DNA from: JACPLR01 sp041649295
Lineage (GTDB): Archaea; Nanobdellota; Nanobdellia; Pacearchaeales; GW2011-AR1
Assembly (NCBI GenBank): GCA_041649295.1
Contig: JBAZNI010000002.1
Coordinates: 142,805-206,804 of the forward strand
DNA length: 64,000 nucleotides
Direction: 5' to 3'
Shown here: piece by piece, positions 1-8,624 of the stretch
How the letters are laid out: every line of letters starts with the position of its first letter
Numbering within the stretch: position 1 is the first letter of the stretch
Program-made: the position numbers and the translations under genes
Notes under the pieces: generated by a model
What the model was told of the DNA's origin: nothing
The model's input: the letters and a program-made list of their open reading frames with translations, nothing else
Database searches by the model: none

Positions 1-1
1 T

Positions 2-805
2 GATTGTGCTTTAGATGAAGAATGTGTTAGCGAAGAGATTACTAATTCCCAATATGCAGGAACCTCTGCAAAATGTCGAAAGAAAACAAACCCCCGATGC
101 GAGGATTCAGATGATGAATCTGGAACTGCAAATACTGCAGGATATGTAATTGTAGTAAATTCTGCAGGCAGAGAAATATTATATGATGGGTATAATCGTG
201 AGGGGAATATTGGCCCTGCTGGAAAAGTTATTGAATGGACTTGCAATCCCCAAACAAATGCAGCTGAAAGAAGGGATATTTCATGTGGGGAAAATTCAAG
301 AGTGGCTCGTGGTTCTGTTACACCCGATTATAGCATTGTTGGACAGTCAGGAAATGGAAATTCACATAATGCATATTATTGTCATGATTTTGAGCCATCA
401 TGCGATTTATCTGCAGATAAAAAAACAGTAACTGGAATTGATTCTCTTGGAAATGAGTATAGTTATTCAGATAAGTGTGTTGGGGCAACTAGCTGGGATT
501 ATTCGTGCAATGGAGACAGCACAGGATATCAATTAGCGAGGGTTCCTTGTGGAGAAGTAGGATGTGATTCTAACACGGGGTTATGTAGATCAGATTATTG
601 CACAGATTCAGATGGTTCTGATACTGAAAGAGCAGGAATTGTTAGAATAAAAAATTCTGCACATCTTGCAACAGATATTTGCGCAGGAAGAGATAGTGTT
701 ATTGAATTTTCTTGCAGCAGCCCAGAAAACGAATACTTTGAAGCAAGAAGAATTGCATGTGCTAATGGGAAAGTTTGCAGAGCAGGAGCTTGCAGAACAG
801 CTTAA
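2..805 (+). CDS. Cys-rich repeat surface protein, 3' part only
   Basis: The frame is open from the first bases of the window to the stop at 805, so this is the C-terminal 267 residues of a longer protein. It contains about three degenerate repeats of 60-70 residues. Two of them open with Cys-x-Asp-Ser-Asp (CEDSDDES and CTDSDGSD), and repeats carry paired cysteines and an Arg-x-x-x-Cys end. Even cysteine spacing suggests disulfide-stabilised extracellular modules. The amino terminus, where a signal peptide would be, is outside the window. The function is unknown; a cell-surface role is inferred from composition and from other secreted proteins nearby. Confidence 0.75.
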   Translation, partial: DCALDEECVSEEITNSQYAGTSAKCRKKTNPRCEDSDDESGTANTAGYVIVVNSAGREILYDGYNREGNIGPAGKVIEWTCNPQTNAAERRDISCGENSRVARGSVTPDYSIVGQSGNGNSHNAYYCHDFEPSCDLSADKKTVTGIDSLGNEYSYSDKCVGATSWDYSCNGDSTGYQLARVPCGEVGCDSNTGLCRSDYCTDSDGSDTERAGIVRIKNSAHLATDICAGRDSVIEFSCSSPENEYFEARRIACANGKVCRAGACRTA

Positions 806-853
806 TTAATTATTTTATTTCTACTTTTTCTTATTTTTTATTTTTGTATAGGG

Positions 854-1618
854 TTAGTGCCCTTTATATCTTCCCCGTAATTCTACTTTTGTAAGTTGTT
901 CTAAGACTGGCTTGTAATTTTTAGAAATTTTGTAACCTTTTAAAATAGACTGATAGTATTTTTTCCAGTTCTGAAAATGTTTTGCTTCTAGTGCTTGTTT
1001 AATTAAATGCAAATCTACTGCTTTGTCTTCTAACCTGCTGCTGTGAAAACCTAATCCAAAATCAATAAACCATACCTGCTCGCTATCGCTCGCATTTTGC
1101 TGCTTCGAATTCGGCTCTGCCAGAATTCTCTTATTAGATTTCTTTAATAAAATATTTTTTTTAAGTTTATATTCTGTGTTTGAGTTGTTATTTGTGTTAT
1201 TTGAATTTTCTTTTTTTAGTTTTTCACCTTCTGATTTTTTTACAAGTATTATATTTGAGGTTGTTAAATCTCCGTGAATTATTCCATTGTCGTGCAGTTT
1301 TGCAATTGACTCTCCTATTTGCTCGCATATTTTTTCTGCTTTTTTTATTTCTAAATTGTCTAAATGCTCTGATAATTTCTTGCCTTCAACATAAGGCATT
1401 TTTATTGTGTAAAAATCAGGAATAAAAAAGGGTTTTGGAGAGTTAATTATTTCAGAAGCGTTTATTAATAATTTTGCTTCTTTTTTTGTTCTTTGTTTTC
1501 TAATGCTGTCGTCGAGCTGTTTTAATCTATAACCTTTAGAAATCCTGTCTTTTATTATAAAATTATTTTCTTTTATTATTTTTGCTTCTGCACCCTGGGC
1601 AATTAATTTTTGTTTCAT
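854..1618 (-). CDS. bud32: Bud32/PRPK-type kinase-ATPase of the KEOPS complex
   Basis: Small atypical kinase that, in the KEOPS complex, supports formation of t6A37 in tRNAs reading ANN codons. The glycine-poor N-lobe starts with GAEAKI; HGDLTTSN (residues 115-122) is the catalytic loop typical of Bud32, DFG lies at 186-188, and EDKAVDL follows at 197-203. The C-terminus VELRGRYKGH also fits. At 254 residues it is longer than usual because roughly residues 127-181, between the catalytic loop and DFG, are a low-complexity Asn/Lys/Ser insert (see findings). It stands alone, not fused to Kae1. A TATA-like box lies about 25-32 bp upstream (1643-1650 region), consistent with a leaderless mRNA. Confidence 0.92.
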   Translation of the reverse strand: MKQKLIAQGAEAKIIKENNFIIKDRISKGYRLKQLDDSIRKQRTKKEAKLLINASEIINSPKPFFIPDFYTIKMPYVEGKKLSEHLDNLEIKKAEKICEQIGESIAKLHDNGIIHGDLTTSNIILVKKSEGEKLKKENSNNTNNNSNTEYKLKKNILLKKSNKRILAEPNSKQQNASDSEQVWFIDFGLGFHSSRLEDKAVDLHLIKQALEAKHFQNWKKYYQSILKGYKISKNYKPVLEQLTKVELRGRYKGH

Positions 1619-1642
1619 TGTATATGTTTAATAATAATAATC

Positions 1643-1650
1643 TTTAAATA
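1643..1650 (-). promoter_or_regulatory. TATA-like box of the bud32 gene
   Basis: The minus strand reads TATTTAAA here, 25-32 bp before the bud32 ATG. This is the normal archaeal TATA-to-start distance for a leaderless transcript. It lies in the 53-bp gap between divergent genes. Confidence 0.55.
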
Positions 1651-1671
1651 TCTTTTTTATATTAATTTTAT

Positions 1672-3432
1672 ATGGGGTGTTTGAAGGAGAGGGGGTTAAG
1701 ATATTTATTGTCTGGATTATTTTTATTAACACTTGTTTTCCTTAGTTTTAATCTTGTTAGTGGATTAAACTGCACTACTGGATTATATTCGACAGATGAT
1801 TTTTATTTTTGGAATCCAAATAATTCTATTTTATGGGCAGATAGAACTACAGAGGTTTGTTGCCCAGATAATGCCTGTGTTTCTGATGATGGGACATGTT
1901 ATTTAAGCACGAAAGATACCTTAAACTTTGCTAATCTTCTTTATTTGAAAGGAGGGCTTAGCCCAAGGAGCAGTGATAACTGGGCTTATTGTTATTCTCG
2001 TGGAGGAAGAGATGGAGGAGAAGCAGATGATGCAAGCTGGATGGATTGTGATATCTGGTATTCTGGCTGGTGTAAACATCCTCTTGTTTGCGGTTCAAAT
2101 TCAGGGGTTAAGTCAGGTGAAACTGCAATTCATGGGGAATATTCTTTAACAGATATTAATCAAAGTAAATTTGAATGTTGCGGAGATGATGCAAATGAGT
2201 ATCCATTAAACTATAGTGCAGGAGTTGTTTGTTGTGATAGTGATTCTGATTTAGTTGATTTAAATGGCAAGTGCCATTCTGCTTCTGGGGAGTTGACCAA
2301 TTCAAAAGTTGATACAGAGATTAATGCTTTGACTTTTATTAATCTGCGTGAAGAGGAAAATTTAACTATTATTAACTATCATTTATCGCAGATATTTGGA
2401 AACTCTACAGGTTATGCAGGCCTAAATGGGGAAGAGATTACATTAAATATTTTATCTTATGTAACTCAAATACTCCCATTGGGAAGCACTTTATGCCATA
2501 CAGGAAGCCAGTCTTTAGAAAGTGAAAGTGCAGACTGCTATGGCTACTCTCAGGCATTTGAGGTTTTAATTAAAAAAACAGGAATTCCTATAAGGATTGT
2601 TAATGTAAAAAACATTGGCTACATGCAAGGGCATACATTGACTGAAGTATATTATAATAATTCATGGCATTTATTTGACCCAACATTTGCAACTTTCTTT
2701 TATACTAAAGAAAATTTCGATAGTACAGGAAATGTACTTTCATTTAAAGAAGTACTTACTAATGAAAATTTAATTGAAAACTGCTTCCAAATAAATACTA
2801 CTATTTACAGCGGGAATTTTACAAGTACAATTGAGATAAGGAAAGTTCCTGAAGAGTATAAACATAAGCCAAATGTTTCTTTTACTTTAATGCAGTTTTA
2901 CAGAGAAGCATTATCAACTTCTTTTCCAAATTCATACTTATTTGAAGGTAAAACAGTTTCATTTCCTTTAGAATTAAATTTAAGCTCTGGAAACTTATGG
3001 CTTGGAAGTGTTGACAGCTCTTTTTCAGATTTATCTAATTTAAAAACAGGAGACAAGTATACGCGTTATGCAGGAAATTGGCTCCTTGGAAAATTAATTC
3101 ATTCAACCTATGTACATACTGCAATCTTGAATACGCCTGATAAAGGCAAGTTTAAATTAACTTATTATTTTGTGAGTGGCTCTTTTGAAAACCTGGAAAT
3201 AACTGAACTTAAGGGAGCTATTGTTACAGGCATTTCTAAGGGGCCAGATTATTATGAAATTGAAGGATATGTAAGGGAATCAGGAGCTATTCTGCTTGTT
3301 ACTAATAAACAACCAGCAGATAATTCCTACAGCAATATTGCGGTTGTTGATGCAATTCATGCTGAGTTTTTTGAGAGTAAAGAAATGTTAGCAGAAGGAG
3401 ATTATAATTATCTATTAACTGCTCATTATTAA
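1672..3432 (+). CDS. Secreted transglutaminase-like superfamily protein
   Basis: The N-terminus has basic residues, then a hydrophobic stretch (about 11-31), i.e. a signal peptide or membrane anchor. Residues 34-205 are rich in cysteine (including CCPDNAC and a late CC pair) and look like a disulfide-rich extracellular module. A transglutaminase/cysteine-protease-like core follows, with a plausible catalytic triad: Cys289 in ADCYGYSQAF, His321 in GHTLTEVYY and Asp336 in WHLFDPTFA. The last 200 residues look beta-rich. Family knowledge suggests peptide or amide bond chemistry; the substrate is unknown. It is transcribed divergently from bud32. Confidence 0.8.
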   Translation: MGCLKERGLRYLLSGLFLLTLVFLSFNLVSGLNCTTGLYSTDDFYFWNPNNSILWADRTTEVCCPDNACVSDDGTCYLSTKDTLNFANLLYLKGGLSPRSSDNWAYCYSRGGRDGGEADDASWMDCDIWYSGWCKHPLVCGSNSGVKSGETAIHGEYSLTDINQSKFECCGDDANEYPLNYSAGVVCCDSDSDLVDLNGKCHSASGELTNSKVDTEINALTFINLREEENLTIINYHLSQIFGNSTGYAGLNGEEITLNILSYVTQILPLGSTLCHTGSQSLESESADCYGYSQAFEVLIKKTGIPIRIVNVKNIGYMQGHTLTEVYYNNSWHLFDPTFATFFYTKENFDSTGNVLSFKEVLTNENLIENCFQINTTIYSGNFTSTIEIRKVPEEYKHKPNVSFTLMQFYREALSTSFPNSYLFEGKTVSFPLELNLSSGNLWLGSVDSSFSDLSNLKTGDKYTRYAGNWLLGKLIHSTYVHTAILNTPDKGKFKLTYYFVSGSFENLEITELKGAIVTGISKGPDYYEIEGYVRESGAILLVTNKQPADNSYSNIAVVDAIHAEFFESKEMLAEGDYNYLLTAHY

Positions 3433-3536
3433 AATATAATATCTTGCTAATTTTTGTTTTTTTATATTGTTTAGATTCATTCTGAGATAGACTATCTGGC
3501 ATACATATACCCTTTGCGAAGCAATGTATAATTTTT

Positions 3537-4904
3537 TTAAAACTTCATCATTTTTCTTTTTCCGAACTTCTTTGCTAATTTCATCATTTGCTTTTGAGAT
3601 AACTGGCTTGGGTCTGAAATGTCGCCTAAACTTCCTGTTGCAAATTCTTTTATCATCTTGTATTGTTTTATTAGCTGCCTTATATCTGATGTAGATACTC
3701 CCGAACCCCTTGAAATTCTGCTTATTCTTGAAGTTTGTTTTTCTAATAATTCTGGATTTTCCTTTTCTTTGATTGTCATGCTTTTAATTGCATGTTTCCA
3801 ATGCTTCATTTTTTCCTCTTGCCCACCAAGCAATTCTTCTGGAATTTTTGCTTTTCCAAATCCAGGTATAAGCTCAGTTATTTTGCTTAATGAACCCATA
3901 CTACTCATAGAATCTAGTTGCTGATAAAAATCGTCCATTGTGAATTTTCCCTCTTCTAATCTTTTTTGCATTTTTTCCTGCTGTTTTTCATCTGTTACAG
4001 AACGAACCCTTTCTATTAGGGATTCCAAGTCCCCCATCCCCAACAGCCTTGATACAAATGTTTTTGGGTTAAACTGCTCAATATCGTTTATGTGTTCTCC
4101 TGTTCCTATAAAATAAACAGGGGCATCTACTTCCTTGCATGCTGTTAAAGCTCCTCCTGCTTTTGCTGAAGAATCCATTCTTGTAATTATCACTCCGTTT
4201 ATTCCTGCTGCTTCTTTAAATGCTTGAGCTTGTGTTTTAGCTGCTTGTCCTATATCTGCAGCTATGATAAGAAGAACATTTGAAGGGTTGATCTCTTTTG
4301 ATAATTTTTTAATTTCATCTGTTAAACTTTTTTCCAAAGCATCTCTTCCAGCAGAGTCAATTAAAACTAAGTCATATTTTTCAATTTCTTTTTCATATTT
4401 TTTATAAATTGTTACAGGATTTTTTTGCTCTTTTTCTGTAAATACCGGCACTTCTACTTTTTTACCTAATTGTTCTAACTGTTCTGATGCTGCTGGACGA
4501 TGAACATCTAATCCAAGAAGAGCAACTTTCTTGCCCCTTTTTTTGTAATATGCTGCAAGTTTTGCAATTGTTGTTGTTTTCCCTGTTCCATACAATCCAA
4601 CAAATAGTATCTTATCTTTTTTGCCAAGTTTTAATTCTTTTTTATCCCCCCCAATTATGTTCTGAATTTCATCATTCAGAAGTTTAATAAGATGCTCTTT
4701 TTTATCAATATTTTTAACATATTTCTCCCCTTCTTTTTTAATTTTGTCACTTAGTTCTTTTACTAACTGAACATTAACATCTGCCATAATTAGCGCCCTT
4801 TGCAAGTCCTTAACAACAGAATCAACTAAAGTCTTATCTACAAAAATTGCGCTTGTTATTTTATCCACGCTTTTCTTAAAAGCATTTCCGATAGCTTCTA
4901 ACAT
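3537..4904 (-). CDS. srp54: Signal recognition particle 54 kDa protein, GTPase
   Basis: SRP54/Ffh binds signal sequences of nascent proteins and SRP RNA and docks with FtsY at the membrane. The N domain is residues 1-90, the G domain about 95-295 with P-loop GLYGTGKTT (103-111), LDVHRPAA, DSAGRD and TRMDSSAKAGG. The M domain (about 300-455) is methionine-rich and ends in a basic KKFGKRKMMKF. Length (455) is normal for archaea. Its partner FtsY lies 2.4 kb away on the same strand, with an accessory patch in between. Confidence 0.97.
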   Translation of the reverse strand: MLEAIGNAFKKSVDKITSAIFVDKTLVDSVVKDLQRALIMADVNVQLVKELSDKIKKEGEKYVKNIDKKEHLIKLLNDEIQNIIGGDKKELKLGKKDKILFVGLYGTGKTTTIAKLAAYYKKRGKKVALLGLDVHRPAASEQLEQLGKKVEVPVFTEKEQKNPVTIYKKYEKEIEKYDLVLIDSAGRDALEKSLTDEIKKLSKEINPSNVLLIIAADIGQAAKTQAQAFKEAAGINGVIITRMDSSAKAGGALTACKEVDAPVYFIGTGEHINDIEQFNPKTFVSRLLGMGDLESLIERVRSVTDEKQQEKMQKRLEEGKFTMDDFYQQLDSMSSMGSLSKITELIPGFGKAKIPEELLGGQEEKMKHWKHAIKSMTIKEKENPELLEKQTSRISRISRGSGVSTSDIRQLIKQYKMIKEFATGSLGDISDPSQLSQKQMMKLAKKFGKRKMMKF

Positions 4905-5049
4905 TGTATAATTATCAGTAAATTAGGGATTAATAAAGTTGCGGTTTTGCCCAATTTTGCCTTACTTAATCCTAAATATTCTTTCTGTGCCCAACGTTTT
5001 CCTCTATGAGTTAAGATAAATTTAAAAATGATCTAAAAATTAATTACCC

Positions 5050-5787
5050 ATGGTAAAAATAGATCCTAAAAAAATAGAATTAATAGATTATTTTCATAAC
5101 CCGATGAAAAATCCAACCCTTTGTAATCCAGATTATAGAGAAATTTCAGATTATGATTGTCTATTAGATACTTGCGCACACATAAAAGATATTGATAAAT
5201 TATTATCAGGAATTCAATCGCCTGAAATAAAATGGATAGATTATTGTTGTGGAAGAGGAACAGCTTTGACACAGGGTACTTATAGATTTAATAGAAGAAA
5301 TGGTGGACTTGTTTCATCTCTTGGGGCGGATATAAGAAGATTTGATGGTAAAAAATATGTAGATACTCCTCAATTTATTCAAGGTCAAACAGTATTTTAT
5401 CAACATGATTTGGATGAGGGGGTTCTTGAAACTTTAAAGCCTGATCTTATCACATGTATAAAAGGATTACTTTATACAAATGATCCATTAAAAGGGTTTG
5501 AACGTATGTATCATCAGTTAAATGAAGGAGGTTGTATGTTAGTGACTATTAATACGGGTAATGAAGTGGATTATTTCAGAGATTTAACTACTGAAATGAT
5601 GGGAATGTTGTTTGATAGAGCAGATATTGTTTCAAGAGCTGTCATGTTCCAAAAAGAAGTTGTGGTTTTCTTAAATAAACTAAGAGGTTGTAAAAAAGGA
5701 TTAGACTTTGGTTTAGAATTAGAACAATCCTCAAGAGACCCATATCGCGGTTGGACTAGATGCAATTATACTTGGAGAGAAGAATAA
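5050..5787 (+). CDS. Class I SAM-dependent methyltransferase-like protein
   Basis: A SAM-binding motif I is visible as IDYCCGRGTAL around residue 62. It is followed by an acidic strand (GADIRRFD), a HDLDEGVLETLKPDLITCIKG-type motif IV region and the phrase LNEGGCMLVTIN typical of post-motif III. This is the order of a Rossmann-like methyltransferase. The substrate cannot be told. The C-terminus (RGWTRCNYTW) is not familiar. The gene is single, flanked by divergent srp54 and a hairpin-rich gap before the AbiE pair, and may belong to an accessory patch. Confidence 0.65.
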   Translation: MVKIDPKKIELIDYFHNPMKNPTLCNPDYREISDYDCLLDTCAHIKDIDKLLSGIQSPEIKWIDYCCGRGTALTQGTYRFNRRNGGLVSSLGADIRRFDGKKYVDTPQFIQGQTVFYQHDLDEGVLETLKPDLITCIKGLLYTNDPLKGFERMYHQLNEGGCMLVTINTGNEVDYFRDLTTEMMGMLFDRADIVSRAVMFQKEVVVFLNKLRGCKKGLDFGLELEQSSRDPYRGWTRCNYTWREE

Positions 5788-5898
5788 AATAATTTCAAGT
5801 TTAACTCCTCCCAACAGAACCTAACTATTTAGTCATACGCCCTGTCGGAGCATTGAACTAAAATAGCTCATAGTTATTCGGTTTATGTAAAAGATTTA

Positions 5899-5955
5899 AC
5901 TTCAAGAATCTTGAAGTTTTTATTCTTGATAGTGCTCAAGATTTAAAAAATCTTG
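5899..5955. terminator. Two tandem perfect hairpins between convergent genes
   Basis: ACTTCAAGAATCTTGAAGT (5899-5917) is a palindrome with 9-bp arms, followed by TTTTTATTC. CAAGATTT-AAA-AAATCTTG (5937-5955) has 8-bp arms. They sit between the methyltransferase gene (plus) and the AbiEi gene (minus). Bidirectional termination or RNA end protection is a reasonable reading, but archaeal termination usually relies on U-runs alone. A weaker stem (CTATTTAGT with ACTAAAATAG) lies just upstream around 5828-5865. Confidence 0.45.
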
Positions 5956-5986
5956 ACCTCCTAGGGTTAGATTACCCCACGAAATG

Positions 5987-6568
5987 TTAAACCAATCTTT
6001 TTACCCTATTTCTAATTTTTTCAGGGTATCTCTTTAAATAATTATTTAATTTTGACTTATCAATTTCCTTTTGAATATTCTTTAAGGCATCATCATCGAT
6101 TTTTTGATTAAAAACGACCATATCAATAAAAGTTTTTTCTAAATCTGAGTAAGGCAGATAGAAATCGCCTTCCATAACGTGTTCAAAACCAAAGAAATAT
6201 TTTTTATCTATGTTTCTTATCATAACATTTCTGCCCATTAAGCTTCTCACACCCCTTCGAACTTTTTTTGTAGTTATAACGACTGGAATTGTTTCCTGCC
6301 CCCAAATTTTATGGTAACTTAAAGCACTTTGTAGTCCAAGATAAGCTGGTTTGAAAGAAAAAACCACTAAGGATATTTCATTATGTACACTATAAAATCC
6401 TTTTCCTATTTTTTTTATTTTTCCTTTCTTTAGCAGATTATAAACTAAGAGTTTAGCATAATTGCTGTTTTTTGTTTTCCCAACTATCCTTTCTATTGAC
6501 TTAAAATCTACAACAGGGCTCTTTTCAAATAAACTTTCTATTTTTTCTAAATGTATTTGTTTTCCCAT
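5987..6568 (-). CDS. AbiEi-type antitoxin / winged-helix transcriptional regulator
   Basis: The protein (193 aa) starts with a winged helix region (residues 1-60; LVYNLLKKGKIKKIGKGFYSV is the wing) and continues with the segment GLQSALSYHKIWGQETIPVVITTKK, typical of AbiEi antitoxins of type IV toxin-antitoxin systems. AbiEi proteins repress their own operon and counter the AbiEii nucleotidyltransferase. The gene overlaps the upstream toxin gene by 22 bp. The order is unusual: in classical abiE operons the antitoxin comes first. It is likely translated from the same mRNA as the toxin. Confidence 0.8.
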   Translation of the reverse strand: MGKQIHLEKIESLFEKSPVVDFKSIERIVGKTKNSNYAKLLVYNLLKKGKIKKIGKGFYSVHNEISLVVFSFKPAYLGLQSALSYHKIWGQETIPVVITTKKVRRGVRSLMGRNVMIRNIDKKYFFGFEHVMEGDFYLPYSDLEKTFIDMVVFNQKIDDDALKNIQKEIDKSKLNNYLKRYPEKIRNRVKRLV

Positions 6569-7200
6569 TTTCTTTTTATATAACTAATCATTTCGTCTGC
6601 AGAAGGAACCATGCCTTCAAGTAAGATAACCTTCAAGTTTTCCTCATCAAGCGGTTTTTTATAATTTTTAATTAAACCTCCAATTTCCTTTATTTTTTTG
6701 GGATTATCAACAATCCTTAGCAAAAAGAAAATATCCCATAAATCTCTAATTTTAAATCTTTTCAAATAAGTATTTGACTTTTCAATTAAAAAAGATTCTG
6801 GGGTTAAGCTGTATATTAAAAAAACATTGCCATCAGACATTTCATAATCGCAAATTATGCCTGAAATTTTCTGAAAAGTTGCTTCTAATCTAACCGAAAC
6901 TCTTTCAAGTTCTAATTCAGCATAAACACTATTTTCTGAAATCTTCTCTTTTTTTATATCAAATCCCGCCTTGTTTAAATTTTCAAATAAACTTCCAAGC
7001 TTTTTCTTATCATTAGGAAGATAAAAATCTAAATCTTCAGAGAATCTATTTCCATTATAACATCTCCAAATGGCTGTTCCGCCATGCAAAACTGCTTTAT
7101 CAAAAACAGAATAAACTTCCTTTATAATTAAATCCTGAGCATAAGCTATCTTTCTATGAATTTCTCGTTTCAGTTTCGTTTGCAAAGGTATTTTTACCAT
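6547..7200 (-). CDS. AbiEii-type nucleotidyltransferase toxin
   Basis: Nucleotidyltransferase of the AbiEii/type IV toxin family. The hallmark is HGGTAIWR (residues 39-46) followed by RFSEDLDFYLP, giving the G-G-T/A and D-x-D metal-binding core. A C-terminal KxRDxWD-like helix (FKIRDLWDIFFLL) is also present. Family members transfer nucleotides to tRNA or other RNA and block growth. First gene of a two-gene unit with the AbiEi-like antitoxin. A TATA-like ATTTATATAT lies about 20-30 bp before the start. The pair may serve in phage defence or as a selfish stabiliser. Confidence 0.85.
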   Translation of the reverse strand: MVKIPLQTKLKREIHRKIAYAQDLIIKEVYSVFDKAVLHGGTAIWRCYNGNRFSEDLDFYLPNDKKKLGSLFENLNKAGFDIKKEKISENSVYAELELERVSVRLEATFQKISGIICDYEMSDGNVFLIYSLTPESFLIEKSNTYLKRFKIRDLWDIFFLLRIVDNPKKIKEIGGLIKNYKKPLDEENLKVILLEGMVPSADEMISYIKRKWENKYI

Positions 7201-7217
7201 GATATCTACAAAAGTTA

Positions 7218-7230
7218 TGTATTTATATAT
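7218..7230 (-). promoter_or_regulatory. TATA-like box of the AbiE-type operon
   Basis: An AT-only ATATATAAATA-type stretch on the minus strand about 20-30 bp before the AbiEii ATG (7200). This predicts a leaderless bicistronic mRNA starting with the toxin gene. Confidence 0.5.
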
Positions 7231-7267
7231 CTTTCGTTTATATAATAAATACCCCCCCGCGAATCTT

Positions 7268-8530
7268 TTAATCCAGCCCTAAATTAGCAATAACTTCTTT
7301 TGGAGAGAAAACTTCTAGATTGTCGTATGTTTGACCTGTTCCTAAAAATAGAACTGGCTTTTTTGTTACATATCCAATTGACACAGCTGTTCCGCCTTTT
7401 TCATCTACATCGGCTTTTGTTAGAATAGTTCCGTCAATTTTAAATGCTTCATCAAATGATTTAGCCTGTTCTGTTGCATCGTTTCCAGTAATTGATTCTG
7501 CTACAAATATCTTTAAGTCAGGAGAAGTAACGCGAACTATTTTTTCCATTTCTTTTAGCAAATTGCTTTGTGTATGCATTCTTCCTGCAGTATCAATTAA
7601 AACTGCTTTTATTCCATGTGATTTTGCATATTGTATTGCATCAAAGCCAACTGCTGCAGGATCTGCCCCATATGACTGGCGGATTACCTTTAATCCTAGT
7701 TTTTCTCCGTGATTTTCAAGCTGTTCTATTGAGGCTGCTCTGAATGTATCCCCTGCTGCTAAAACAGATATAATCCCTTCACTTTTTAACATGTTTGCCA
7801 CTTTTGCAATTGAAGTTGTTTTGCCACTTCCATTAATTCCGAAGAAAAGAATTATAAACGGGCCTTTTTCAGCAGGTTTTTCTTTTATTCTTTTAACTAT
7901 ATCAAAAGGAGGCATGAGTATTTCTGAAAGAGATTCTTTTAAAGCTGTTTTTATTTCATTTTCAAGTTCTGATTTTTTAAGCTCTATATTTATTAGCTTT
8001 TTTTCCATATCTTCTTTTATTTTATCAACAACCTGCAAAGAAACATTATTTTCAAGCATTACTAATTCTAGTTTTTCAAAGAATTCATTAAATATGTCTT
8101 GAGATAGTCTTATTGTGCTAAATCCCCGGCTAAATTTTGAGAAAAACCGGATATTTTCAGCAGGTTTCCCTTCTTCAATCTTTTTCTCAATTTTAACCTC
8201 GGGTTTCGCCTCTTTTGTTATGCTTAAAGGGGTGTTTGGCTTAATTTCAGGCGCCCTTAATTTAATTTTTTCTTCTTCTAATTCCTTTATTTCCCCTTCC
8301 AGTTCTTCAATCGCATGTTTTATCTCTTCTTTATTTTCTTCTTTATTTTCTTGTTTTTCTTCTTTAAATTCTTCCTGTTTTTTCCTTTCTTTTCTTTCAG
8401 AAGTCGTTTCTTTAGCTTTTTCACTTATTTTTTCTTCTTTACTTTCAACTATATCTATCTCATCTACTTTTTCTTCTTTATCTCCTGCTCCAAGGAGTTT
8501 TCCTAATTTTTCCTTAAGAAATTTAAACAT
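7268..8530 (-). CDS. ftsY: Signal recognition particle receptor FtsY
   Basis: SRP receptor GTPase that docks SRP54-ribosome complexes at the membrane. Residues 15-125 form a long Glu/Lys-rich, charged A region. The NG domain follows, with P-loop GINGSGKTTS (231-240), GDTFRAAS, DTAGRMHT and TKADVDEKGGTA. The final LGTGQTYDNLEVF is a family signature. Length 420. It is upstream of and co-oriented with the AbiE genes but separated by 67 bp with their own TATA-like box, so probably an independent unit. Confidence 0.97.
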   Translation of the reverse strand: MFKFLKEKLGKLLGAGDKEEKVDEIDIVESKEEKISEKAKETTSERKERKKQEEFKEEKQENKEENKEEIKHAIEELEGEIKELEEEKIKLRAPEIKPNTPLSITKEAKPEVKIEKKIEEGKPAENIRFFSKFSRGFSTIRLSQDIFNEFFEKLELVMLENNVSLQVVDKIKEDMEKKLINIELKKSELENEIKTALKESLSEILMPPFDIVKRIKEKPAEKGPFIILFFGINGSGKTTSIAKVANMLKSEGIISVLAAGDTFRAASIEQLENHGEKLGLKVIRQSYGADPAAVGFDAIQYAKSHGIKAVLIDTAGRMHTQSNLLKEMEKIVRVTSPDLKIFVAESITGNDATEQAKSFDEAFKIDGTILTKADVDEKGGTAVSIGYVTKKPVLFLGTGQTYDNLEVFSPKEVIANLGLD

Positions 8531-8624
8531 GCTTTTACCAGTAGTTATTAACTTATAAATTTGTCTGTTTGAGTGTATTTCTTACAACCATAATTATTTT
8601 AAATGAGCAAGTGTTTTTTGTTTA

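Noticed and set aside
8115..8558. 147-codon plus-strand frame opposite ftsY
   Set aside because: It is the antisense of the Glu/Lys-rich FtsY A domain, giving Ser/Phe-rich low complexity.
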